Origin: CAZFDT01 sp964518335
GTDB taxonomy: Bacteria; Planctomycetota; Phycisphaerae; Phycisphaerales; Phycisphaeraceae
Length of the DNA: 13,347 bases
Direction: 5' to 3'
Assembly (NCBI GenBank): GCA_964518335.1
Contig: CAZFDT010000114.1
Location: 1 to 13,347 of the forward strand
Shown: one piece after another, positions 1-6,413 of the stretch
Layout of the letters: each line of letters begins with the position of its first letter
Position numbering within the stretch: the first letter of the stretch is position 1
Translations under genes and position numbers: made by a program
Notes under the pieces: model-generated
Database searches by the model: none
What the model saw: only the letters and a program-made list of their open reading frames with translations
Told to the model about the DNA's origin: nothing

Positions 1-40
1 CTACCTCATCCGCACTCTCACCGGAGGCGATCGGATGTAA
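1..40 (+). CDS. ISAs1-family transposase, C-terminal 12 codons (partial)
   Basis: From base 2 the frame reads YLIRTLTGGDRM and stops at TAA (38-40). Base 1 is the last base of the preceding codon. The peptide is identical to the C-terminus of the transposase encoded at 12734-13347, which is recognisable as ISAs1 family from its DDE-domain sequence. This fragment is therefore the tail of a second copy reading into the window; alone it would be unidentifiable. The 5' part lies outside, so intactness cannot be judged. Confidence 0.85.
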   Translation, partial: YLIRTLTGGDRM

Positions 41-54
41 ATGTCTTCACCCTG
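1..54 (+). mobile_element. ISAs1-family insertion sequence, right end (left copy, truncated by window)
   Basis: Bases 1-54 are the 3' end of an IS copy. They are identical over all 54 bases to the reverse complement of 12720-12773, the end of the second copy. The terminal inverted repeat is 37-54 (GTAAATGTCTTCACCCTG; outer tip reads CAGGGTGAAGAC inward). The transposase stop codon lies inside this repeat. The IS tip abuts the 10-mer ACCCGCGTTC, which also flanks the neighbouring MITE. The rest of this copy lies outside the window. Confidence 0.88.
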
Positions 55-64
55 ACCCGCGTTC
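55..64. repeat. 10-bp target-site duplication, left copy
   Basis: ACCCGCGTTC sits exactly between the IS tip (ending at 54) and the MITE-like element (starting at 65). It recurs without mismatch at 230-239, immediately after the other end of that element. Duplications of 8-10 bp are usual for ISAs1-family transposition. The same 10-mer also serves as the right flank of the neighbouring IS copy. Confidence 0.75.
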
Positions 65-229
65 CAGGGTGAAGACATTTACCTTTCGCCAGCGTTGACG
101 TCCATGACGGAACCCCGATTCTGAGGTGGCCAGAGCCGATCGGACTCATGCTCAAAAACAGAGGAGAACTTGCTGATTTCGGCTCACAGGCGACCTGCAC
201 ATGAGAATCGTTCATATGTCTTCACCCTG
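65..229. mobile_element. 165-bp MITE-like element with ISAs1-type ends
   Basis: The element begins CAGGGTGAAGACATTTAC (65-82), exactly the 18-bp terminal repeat of the flanking IS. It ends ATGTCTTCACCCTG (216-229), the inverse of its first 14 bases. Both tips are bordered by the same 10-bp direct repeat (55-64 and 230-239). It has no convincing gene and its interior is visibly less GC-rich than the surrounding genes. The simplest reading is a non-autonomous element mobilised in trans by the ISAs1-type transposase. The two ends differ after 14 bp (TTTAC versus ATGAAC), as expected if they derive from the IS right and left ends. An IS remnant with an internal deletion is an equivalent description. 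Confidence 0.65.
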
Positions 230-239
230 ACCCGCGTTC
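230..239. repeat. 10-bp target-site duplication, right copy
   Basis: ACCCGCGTTC is repeated exactly as at 55-64, directly after the terminal repeat of the MITE-like element. The pair brackets that element and supports its arrival by transposition. Confidence 0.72.
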
Positions 240-247
240 CCCTGGAC

Positions 248-276
248 TTGCACACCCTCCATAGCCGGTATATAAT
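248..276 (+). promoter_or_regulatory. Near-consensus sigma70-type promoter
   Basis: A TTGCAC -35 box (248-253), a 17-bp spacer and a perfect TATAAT -10 box (271-276) predict initiation near A283. It lies 8 bp beyond the end of the MITE flank. Only 26 bp separate the -10 box from the start of an intrinsic terminator. The promoter would therefore make a transcript of roughly 50 nt, unless the terminator is read through into the phosphodiesterase gene starting at 406. Confidence 0.6.
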
Positions 277-301
277 GCACGCATAACTTAGCCCCCGGAA
301 G

Positions 302-336
302 CCCTGCCGAGGCCTCGTGTCTCGGCGGGGTTTTTT
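302..336 (+). terminator. Intrinsic terminator or attenuator upstream of the GDPD gene
   Basis: A 10-bp stem pairs 302-311 (CCCTGCCGAG) with 321-330 (CTCGGCGGGG), with one G-U pair and a 9-nt loop, followed directly by TTTTTT (331-336). It is oriented to stop + strand transcripts. The strong promoter just upstream and the downstream gene at 406 suggest an attenuator or a very short terminated RNA. It could also protect the gene from read-through out of the IS. Confidence 0.7.
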
Positions 337-405
337 CATGCCCGTAGCCCCTCGCCATCCGTCATTCGACAATCGCACCGCCGCGATCCACACTGACAGG
401 CCCAC

Positions 406-2232
406 ATGACCGACGCTCCACACCACGGTCAAGTCCGCCCCTGCGTCGCCGTCGCCGTCGCCTGCCGCCGCCTGCGCGGTCGCACACCCGCCATCGTCGC
501 CTTCACCCTCGCCATCGCTCTGCTCAATGCCGCCCTCCTGGCTCCCGCCGCAGCGGCCGCCATGCGCTTCTTCCTCCAACGCTGGGGCCGCGCCTCCGTG
601 GGCAACTTCGAACTGGCGCAGTTCCTCCTCTCGCCCGAGGGCATCGTCTGCCTCGTCCTCATGGGTGGACTGGCCATGTCCACCCTCCACCTCGAGCTGG
701 GCGGCCTGGCATACCTGCTCGATCGACCGGCACGCCGCTCGTGGCATGCGCTGGCCCTCCTCGTTCGCCGCGGCCCCGCGCTCGTTCGCCTCGGACTGCT
801 GCAGTTCATCCTCCTGCTGCTGGCGGCCTGCCCCGCGCTCCTGGCGCTGGCGATCCTCTACCGCGTCCTCTGGGCGGGACACGACCTCAACGGCCTGATC
901 GTCCTCAAGCCGCCCGTGTTCTGGATCGGCCTGGTCGCCGCCGCTGTCGTCGTCGCCCTCTACGCCGCCACCGCATTCGCTCTCCTTGTTCGCTGGGCCA
1001 TGGCGCCCATGCTGATCGCCCTCGACGGCGTCAACTGGGCCACTGCAGCACTGCGCCAGAGCGCCGTCCTCACCCGCGGCCGCCGCGTCGCCATCGCCCG
1101 CGCCGTTGCCGCCTGGGCCGCCCTCTGCGTCGCCGTCGCCCTCGTCGGCCTTGTCGCGCTGCAGTGGTTCTCCGCCGCCATCCTCGACCGCGCCGACTCG
1201 TCGATCGGTCTGACCCTCGCCGCCACCGCCACCGTCCTCACCCTTGACGCCATCGCCGTCGTCGCCTGGTCCGCCTTCAGCCGCGCCGCGCTCATGGGCC
1301 TTCTCCTGGACTTGCGACCCGTTCCCGGCCACGCCGCTGCACTGCCCGACGTCCCGGCGCCGCTCAACCGGCGACTCGTCGTCCTGGCGGCTCTGCTCGC
1401 CCTCGTTCTCGTCGGCGGCGCCACCGCACACGCGCTGCTGGCCGACCTTCACCTCGACGAACGCATCGAGATCACCGCCCACCGCGCCGGCGCCGCCGCC
1501 GCGCCTGAAAACACCCTGGCCGCTCTCCACCGCGCCATCGCCGACCGTGCCGACTGGGTCGAGATCGACGTCCAACTCACCGCCGATGGCCGCGTCGTCG
1601 TCATCCACGACACCGACCTGTGGCGCGTCGCCGGCGTCCGACAGCGCATCGATGCCCTCACCCTCGCCCAAGTCCAGGCCATCGACATCGGCAGCCGCGT
1701 GGGCCCCGAGTTTGCCGGCCAGACCGTGCCCACCCTCGATCAGATGCTCGTCGCCGCCGCCGACCGCATCCGTTTCAACATCGAGCTCAAGCCCGCGCGT
1801 CCGGGCGATATCGACCCTCTCGTCCGACGCACGCTCGCCAGCGTCGCCGCCGCCGGTCTCACCGATCGCACGCGCATCTGCTCGCAGTCGTATCCCAGTC
1901 TCATGCTTGTTCGGCAACTTGAGCCGCGCATTCCCATCGGCTTCATCGCCGGCGCCGCCCTGGGCGACCCGGCCCGCCTCGACGTGGACTTCCTCATGGT
2001 CAGTCGCCGCATGGCCTCACGCCAGCTCATCAGCGCCGCCACCGCTCGAAACATTCAGGTCCACGCCTGGACCATCAACAACGCCGACCACCTCCCCGCT
2101 CTCCTCGACCGCGGCGTCGCCAACATCATCACGGATCACCCCGCCGCCATGCGCGCCCGTCTCGATGAGCTGCGCACCCTCCCCGCCCCCCAACGCCTGC
2201 TCCTCCGCGCAGGCCACGCCCTGACGTGGTGA
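406..2232 (+). CDS. Membrane-anchored glycerophosphodiester phosphodiesterase
   Basis: The 608-residue protein has about seven hydrophobic segments in residues 30-345 (near 30-52, 80-105, 128-155, 170-198, 230-253, 268-298 and 323-345), like the membrane domain that precedes GDPD in long bacterial homologues. A complete GDPD TIM barrel follows (about 355-595). Visible catalytic or metal residues are H359-R360 (HRAG), E368 of PENT, E386 and D388 of EIDVQL, H401 of VIHD and E460 of NIELKP; the conserved HAWTINN and GVANIITDHP strands follow. The family hydrolyses glycerophosphodiesters to glycerol-3-phosphate and an alcohol, in lipid-headgroup turnover. The start at 406 has only a weak AGG upstream, but no later start preserves the first TM segment. 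Codons are overwhelmingly C-ending. The gene converges on the GH39-like gene 39 bp away. Its true substrate is unknown. Confidence 0.93.
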   Translation: MTDAPHHGQVRPCVAVAVACRRLRGRTPAIVAFTLAIALLNAALLAPAAAAAMRFFLQRWGRASVGNFELAQFLLSPEGIVCLVLMGGLAMSTLHLELGGLAYLLDRPARRSWHALALLVRRGPALVRLGLLQFILLLLAACPALLALAILYRVLWAGHDLNGLIVLKPPVFWIGLVAAAVVVALYAATAFALLVRWAMAPMLIALDGVNWATAALRQSAVLTRGRRVAIARAVAAWAALCVAVALVGLVALQWFSAAILDRADSSIGLTLAATATVLTLDAIAVVAWSAFSRAALMGLLLDLRPVPGHAAALPDVPAPLNRRLVVLAALLALVLVGGATAHALLADLHLDERIEITAHRAGAAAAPENTLAALHRAIADRADWVEIDVQLTADGRVVVIHDTDLWRVAGVRQRIDALTLAQVQAIDIGSRVGPEFAGQTVPTLDQMLVAAADRIRFNIELKPARPGDIDPLVRRTLASVAAAGLTDRTRICSQSYPSLMLVRQLEPRIPIGFIAGAALGDPARLDVDFLMVSRRMASRQLISAATARNIQVHAWTINNADHLPALLDRGVANIITDHPAAMRARLDELRTLPAPQRLLLRAGHALTW

Positions 2233-2271
2233 CAGACGAAAGACGCCTCCGCGTTCGACGGCTTCGATGTT

Positions 2272-3630
2272 TCAGGCCGCGCCGTTGGGGGCGAGCTGCA
2301 CGAGGCAGACGGAGGCAGGAGGCAGCAAGAGCGGCATGGTCAGCGGATTGCCCGAACGTGTGGCCACGGGCACGGGCTCAAGATCCCGGCATTCGTCCAC
2401 GTGCGACACGACACAGTCGGTCTGGCCCGACCACGGCAGGTTCTCAATCACCAGCTCATACTGGGACTGCTCGCAGCGCTGATTGCTCAGTAGCACCGCG
2501 GCCGACGAATGGTCATTGGCCATCGCTGCGCAGATCGCCAGTCCCGACTCGGCGTGCTCGCCCTCGGCGGCGACGCGGCGGGAAAGCGTCAGCAGTTTGG
2601 CGAAGGCCAGCATGGCGTAGTAGTTCTTGCGCGGCGCGCCGTAGCAGTCGAACAGTCCCCAGCCGCCTTCGCGCGCCCAGTAGAAGTTGGCCACGTCGAT
2701 CGGCGCGTCCTGGAGCAACATCAGGACCGAGGCAGTAAAGGCGGCTCCCGGCGCGCCGCCGAGCATCTGCTCGAACGCACGGCGCCGCGTGCAGGGGTCG
2801 CCGCTGAGTTGGACGGCCCAAGTGTTCTGGGCGAGGTAATTCCATTCGTTGAGATGGCTGGCCGTCTGACTCAGGCCGTGGGCATCGAGCAGTTCACGCA
2901 CGTGATAGGCGCGGCGGATGACTTCACCGGGTTGGTCCGTGTAGATATGCCACGAGAAGAAATCCAGTGGGCACTTGCGTCTTGCGCACTGCTCGATGAA
3001 GCTCTGCCGCAACCGCCAGTACGGATCGTCGCCGGCCAAGGCGGCCCCGCCCACCTGCAGGTCCGGGTCGTGGGCCTTGATCTTCATCGCGGCGACTTCG
3101 TACAGGGTGAGAAACTGCTCCCACGTGCCCGACCAGCACGGCGGGTTCATCGGTTCGTTCCATATTTCCCAGAAACGGATGTCGTGTTGAAAGCCGTCGG
3201 CCCAGCCTTCGTTGTAGTGACGGATGATATTCACGCAGATCGTCGCCCACTTGTCCGGGTCCTCTGGTGGCTTGATGAAGGGCTTGACGCGGAAATGATC
3301 GATCGTCTCGCCGAGGCGATAGACGATCTGCGAGCCGATATCGAGGATCGACTGAATGTAGGCGTCGGTGCGGGCGAAGCGGTAATTGGATGGATCGTCG
3401 GCGTCGGCGCGGAAGTCGGGGAAGATGTGATGGATGTCCACCGTCTCGGACACGGCATACGGGCAGTCGTGCAGCCGGGTGAGTGGAATCTTCAGTCGGC
3501 GATGATGCTCGCTGAGGTCAAGTGCTCCATGCTGCGATATGGGCCCGAGGTTCACGCCGTGGAGCGGGCGCACTTTCCCGATGGTGCGGGCGAAATCGAC
3601 GGAGAATCGTCGCGACGGCGGCGACGTCAT
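2272..3630 (-). CDS. GH39-like glycoside hydrolase
   Basis: The 452-residue protein has a TIM-barrel start (GVNLGP near 25-30) and the clan GH-A signature FWEIWNEP, giving E159 as putative acid/base. The second glutamate, E262 in HLNEWNYL, fits the nucleophile. This pair and layout match GH39 (beta-xylosidase / alpha-L-iduronidase type) retaining hydrolases. Residues from about 350 onward are beta-rich and would form the usual C-terminal sandwich. There is no signal peptide, so it appears cytosolic and would act on imported oligosaccharides or glycosides. The start is fixed by a good AGGAGAG ribosome site 4 nt upstream (3635-3641). It lies 168 bp downstream of a same-strand membrane glycosyltransferase and converges with the GDPD gene. 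The exact substrate cannot be read from the sequence; a divergent GH-A family is the alternative. Confidence 0.88.
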   Translation of the reverse strand: MTSPPSRRFSVDFARTIGKVRPLHGVNLGPISQHGALDLSEHHRRLKIPLTRLHDCPYAVSETVDIHHIFPDFRADADDPSNYRFARTDAYIQSILDIGSQIVYRLGETIDHFRVKPFIKPPEDPDKWATICVNIIRHYNEGWADGFQHDIRFWEIWNEPMNPPCWSGTWEQFLTLYEVAAMKIKAHDPDLQVGGAALAGDDPYWRLRQSFIEQCARRKCPLDFFSWHIYTDQPGEVIRRAYHVRELLDAHGLSQTASHLNEWNYLAQNTWAVQLSGDPCTRRRAFEQMLGGAPGAAFTASVLMLLQDAPIDVANFYWAREGGWGLFDCYGAPRKNYYAMLAFAKLLTLSRRVAAEGEHAESGLAICAAMANDHSSAAVLLSNQRCEQSQYELVIENLPWSGQTDCVVSHVDECRDLEPVPVATRSGNPLTMPLLLPPASVCLVQLAPNGAA

Positions 3631-3798
3631 ACCGCTCTCCTGTGGTCGGCTGTGCCGCCGGTGGCCATGGCTGACCCGGCCCTCATCGCGCCGTCATCAT
3701 AACGATCGCGAGTGCCGCACCTTTCTGTGGAGCGGGGGTCGGGGTGCAACTGCGACGGATCGGGTAGTGGGCGCCGCGCTTGCGGGCTGGGTCGTCTG

Positions 3799-5373
3799 TT
3801 ACTCGATGCCCCAGGTGAAGACGCGGACGCCCAGGTTGTCGGGGAGGGGGGCGGGGGTGGCGGCGGCTTCGATGGCGTCGGCGAGGGTGGGGGAGACGAG
3901 GCCGGGGTTTCGCCAGTATCCGCCGCGGTCATCGATGACGATGAGGCCGCGGGGGTATTGGGCCATGACTTCGTGCAGGCGTTCGGGGTCGGGGATCATG
4001 CGGTGGATGTCGCCGTAGTCGGCCTTGCCCAGGAGCAGGTATTGGCGGTCGGGGAAGTAGTAGGCGGCCTTGGCGACCGGCGCGGCCAGGACGACGGGCA
4101 CATCGAGTACCTCGGGCCGATCGCGGCGGAGAGCGGCGACGGCGGCGGCGTAGTCGCCCCAGACGGTGATGGCGTCCGGGCCGGAGGTGCGAAGGACGCG
4201 GAGGGTATGCCAGTACCCGGGGGTGCGGTGGAAGCCATAGGCCACGAGCAGCGCCAGAACGACGGCAGCGGCGACGGTCCACGCCCGCGCGAGTTGAGGC
4301 GCGGCGCCTCGTCTGGACAGCCAGCGTTGGCCGCACCGCGCCAGCCAGGCGTGCAGGGGCACCAGGATGACGGCCGCGCCCACGCCCCAGATGACGCAGA
4401 TCATCGGCAACGCGAAGTAGAAATAGCGCGGGGCATGAACCTTCGACAGCGACATGATGATGAGGCTGGCGGCGAACAAGGTGGCGGCGAAGACGGTCAG
4501 CCGCACGTAGCGGGTGAGGGCGGCAATGAGCGCGATGGGCGTGAAGCACCACCAGGTCCAGTACCAGGGCATGAAGAGCCGTTGGTGGTAGTACCAGACG
4601 GTGGCGGCGGGATCGCGCCAGCGTGGTGACCAGGTGAACTTGAAGACGGCGCGTTGGCCGACGCTGGTGGTGGCGACGAGGACGAAGACGGCGATGGCGG
4701 CGAGGGCGATGACCCCCAGGCCGATGAGCTTGCCGCGCCCGCTCAGCCGCGGGGTGGTCCACAGCGTCCACAGGATGACCAGGCCCAGCCACACCCCCAG
4801 CGCCAGGACGGCGACGATGGTCGATTCCTGCAGGTGATAGCCCAGCGGCACGAGCGCCAGGGCGAGCAGGGCCCACACGGCGCGGGCCAGGCGCGGGTGC
4901 TGCGGCTGCAGCGCCTCGTAAGCCGCCACGTTCATGACGAACACCACCAGGGCGTGCATGGAGTAGAAGCGGCAGAACTGGGCGATGTCGAGGGTGTGGA
5001 TGGCCAGACCCAGCAGCAGGGCGGCCAGCCACGCGGCGAGGCGACCGCTGCGGAGGCGCACCCAGGTGAAGACCGCCAGGACCAGGACGATGGCGCTGGC
5101 GATCGCCGGAAGGCGTGCGGCGGTGAGGCTGTCGCCGAACATGCCCTGGGCGTAGGCCACGGCGTAGGAAAAGACCCAGGCCCGCACATACGGGGCCTCG
5201 CCGATGACGGGCAGGCCCTGCCCGGCATTGATCGAGCGCGAGCAGATCAGGTGGTACGACTCATCCGTGTGAATCGTCGGCTTCTCATAGGCGAAAATGG
5301 GAACCGCGATCATCGCCGCCAGCGCGACCAGCTCCAAGCCCAGCACCCACCATGCCGCTTTGCGTGCCGTCAT
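3799..5373 (-). CDS. GT-C family membrane glycosyltransferase (PMT/ArnT-like, GT39/GT83 type)
   Basis: The 524-residue protein has roughly eleven hydrophobic segments in residues 7-385 and a soluble C-terminal domain of about 140 residues. The first extracytoplasmic loop carries the acidic pair D37-E38 (HTDESYH), as in GT-C enzymes of the PMT_2/ArnT type, and a later loop has R135-F136-Y137 (CRFYS), another family hallmark. Such enzymes move a sugar from a polyprenyl-phosphate donor to a lipid, glycan or protein on the outer face of the membrane. The ATG at 5373 has GAGG 6 nt upstream and directly precedes the first TM segment. It precedes the GH39-like gene on the same strand (168-bp gap). 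Donor and acceptor cannot be inferred. The + strand complement is open for long stretches only because of GC bias. Confidence 0.87.
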   Translation of the reverse strand: MTARKAAWWVLGLELVALAAMIAVPIFAYEKPTIHTDESYHLICSRSINAGQGLPVIGEAPYVRAWVFSYAVAYAQGMFGDSLTAARLPAIASAIVLVLAVFTWVRLRSGRLAAWLAALLLGLAIHTLDIAQFCRFYSMHALVVFVMNVAAYEALQPQHPRLARAVWALLALALVPLGYHLQESTIVAVLALGVWLGLVILWTLWTTPRLSGRGKLIGLGVIALAAIAVFVLVATTSVGQRAVFKFTWSPRWRDPAATVWYYHQRLFMPWYWTWWCFTPIALIAALTRYVRLTVFAATLFAASLIIMSLSKVHAPRYFYFALPMICVIWGVGAAVILVPLHAWLARCGQRWLSRRGAAPQLARAWTVAAAVVLALLVAYGFHRTPGYWHTLRVLRTSGPDAITVWGDYAAAVAALRRDRPEVLDVPVVLAAPVAKAAYYFPDRQYLLLGKADYGDIHRMIPDPERLHEVMAQYPRGLIVIDDRGGYWRNPGLVSPTLADAIEAAATPAPLPDNLGVRVFTWGIE

Positions 5374-5493
5374 AGGCGCCTCATCGGAAACGACAGATGA
5401 TAAGTCATCGGCTGGGGGTGCGTCGCCGGTTCAGTGGCGGGCGGGAAACGTGGCGCGGAGCCGCAAGATTGCGCATCGATTTTGGCGGGAGTG

Positions 5494-5502
5494 TGGGATA
5501 AT
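5494..5502 (+). promoter_or_regulatory. Candidate extended -10 promoter
   Basis: TGGGATAAT fits an extended -10 element (TGn followed by GATAAT) with no good -35 at 17 bp. The nearest TTGCGC is 22 bp upstream, too far. It lies in the 238-bp divergent region between the GT-C gene and the four-TM gene, and would give a leader of about 100 nt ahead of the ATG at 5612. The spacing suits that gene, but a match this short is weak evidence. Confidence 0.4.
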
Positions 5503-5611
5503 GGGGGCGCATGTCATGGTGGATCCCGCCGCCCCGGCCGCTTCATGCGTTGTGGGGCACTGCCGCGGGCGGGTGTGGAGGGGCATATCCTCCGGCGAAA
5601 GGGGGTCGGTC

Positions 5612-6256
5612 ATGCGAGTCGTGTTTGCGGGCGTGCTGGCGGCGGTGGTGTATTTCCTCTGGTGGTTCGTGTCGTGGACGGTCCTGCCATGGCACGACTG
5701 GACGATCCGTCCGATGTCGGCCGAGGACCAGGCGACGGTGTCGCGGCTGCTGGAAAAACGTGTCGGGGTGTCGGGGGTGTTCTACTTCCCCGACATGCCA
5801 CGCGATCCGGCGGACGTCAAAGCGGTCGAGCACTGGAAGCAGCAGCATCGCACCGGGCCGGTGGGCACGCTCATGTTCCACCGCGAGGGGTGGGAACCGA
5901 TGAGCGGCAGCATGTTCCTCGTCAGCGGCGGGTTCAACCTGATCGTGGGGCTGCTGCTGGCGTGGCTGGTGTGGCTGACGCGGCACGTGACGCATGACTA
6001 CTGGCAGCGCGCGGGTGTGTGCGTGCTGGTGGGCGTGGTGATCGCGGTGGCGACCGACCTGATGTGGTGGAACTGGATGTTCCATCCGCTGGACTACGCG
6101 GTGGTCAACGCGATCGATCACGTGGTGGCGGCGACGCTGATGGGCCTGGCGATCGCGGCGGTGATTCCGTCGATGAAGCCGCGGCTGGCGGCCCATTCCG
6201 CCGCCGCCGGGTCGAGCGACCCGACGATGCCCGCCAAGCCCGCGTGGGATGCGTGA
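5612..6256 (+). CDS. Four-TM membrane protein of unknown function
   Basis: The 214-residue protein has hydrophobic segments near residues 3-20, 101-121, 132-150 and 164-186. An 80-residue loop lies between the first and second segments, starting SWTVLPWHDWTIRPM and containing GVFYFPDMP. The pattern is one anchoring helix, a tryptophan/proline-rich loop, then a three-helix bundle with TDLMWWNWMFH at the third helix end. I recognise the general look of small conserved membrane proteins with an N-terminal FxWxxxSWxxLPWH signature but know no function. The start at 5612 is preferred because GGGGG lies 6-7 nt upstream and the first helix begins at once; an open frame extends to an ATG at 5297, but that part overlaps the divergent gene. 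Codons are strongly G-ending, unlike the GDPD gene on the same strand. Confidence 0.75.
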   Translation: MRVVFAGVLAAVVYFLWWFVSWTVLPWHDWTIRPMSAEDQATVSRLLEKRVGVSGVFYFPDMPRDPADVKAVEHWKQQHRTGPVGTLMFHREGWEPMSGSMFLVSGGFNLIVGLLLAWLVWLTRHVTHDYWQRAGVCVLVGVVIAVATDLMWWNWMFHPLDYAVVNAIDHVVAATLMGLAIAAVIPSMKPRLAAHSAAAGSSDPTMPAKPAWDA

Positions 6257-6298
6257 GACGGCGGCGTGAGGGACGACCCTGCTCCGGCGCCGCCAATG

Positions 6299-6330
6299 AA
6301 AAAGGCGACGATGCTGTTGGCATCGTCGCC
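6299..6330 (-). terminator. Intrinsic terminator of the HDOD gene
   Basis: A perfect 11-bp stem (6304-6314 with 6320-6330, loop of 5) is followed on the minus strand by TTTTT (bases 6303-6299). It lies 84 bp past the HDOD stop and would end the minus-strand transcription unit before the convergent four-TM gene. In the + direction the stem has no T-run, so it is one-directional. Confidence 0.75.
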
Positions 6331-6360
6331 CGGAGGGAAAAGAGAGACGCCGAAGTTAGG

Positions 6361-6390
6361 CGCGGCGTCACGCACGAAAGTGACGCCGCG
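6361..6390. repeat. Perfect 11-bp hairpin downstream of the HDOD gene
   Basis: CGCGGCGTCAC (6361-6371) pairs perfectly with GTGACGCCGCG (6380-6390) around an 8-nt loop. It lies 23 bp past the HDOD stop codon and has no T-run, so it is not a terminator by itself. With the terminator further on it makes a double-hairpin 3' end that could protect the mRNA from exonucleases. Confidence 0.55.
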
Positions 6391-6413
6391 GCCCCGAACA
6401 GTCCCCGTCCCCG

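Noticed and set aside
184..1917. A 577-codon open frame on the minus strand opposite the GDPD gene and crossing the MITE tip
   Set aside because: It is antisense to a clear GDPD protein with all catalytic motifs, and its product is a low-complexity Gly/Asp/Glu/Arg string typical of the complement of C-ending codons.
3696..3701. Minus-strand TATGAT as a -10 box for the GH39-like gene
   Set aside because: There is no acceptable -35 box at 16-18 bp, so it cannot be told from chance.
2509..3702. A 397-codon + strand frame over the GH39-like gene
   Set aside because: The minus-strand protein has intact clan GH-A catalytic motifs and a strong ribosome site; the + frame has no recognisable domain and reflects GC bias.
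3812..3822. CAGGTGAAGAC resembling the IS tip CAGGGTGAAGAC; a second instance at 5063-5073
   Set aside because: Both lack one G, lie inside the GT-C coding sequence, have no partner repeat or flanking duplication, and simply encode Val-Phe-Thr-Trp type residues.
5396..5409. GATGA-TAAG-TCATC palindrome upstream of the GT-C gene as an operator
   Set aside because: A 5-bp arm is too short to support a regulator site, and no regulator gene is adjacent.
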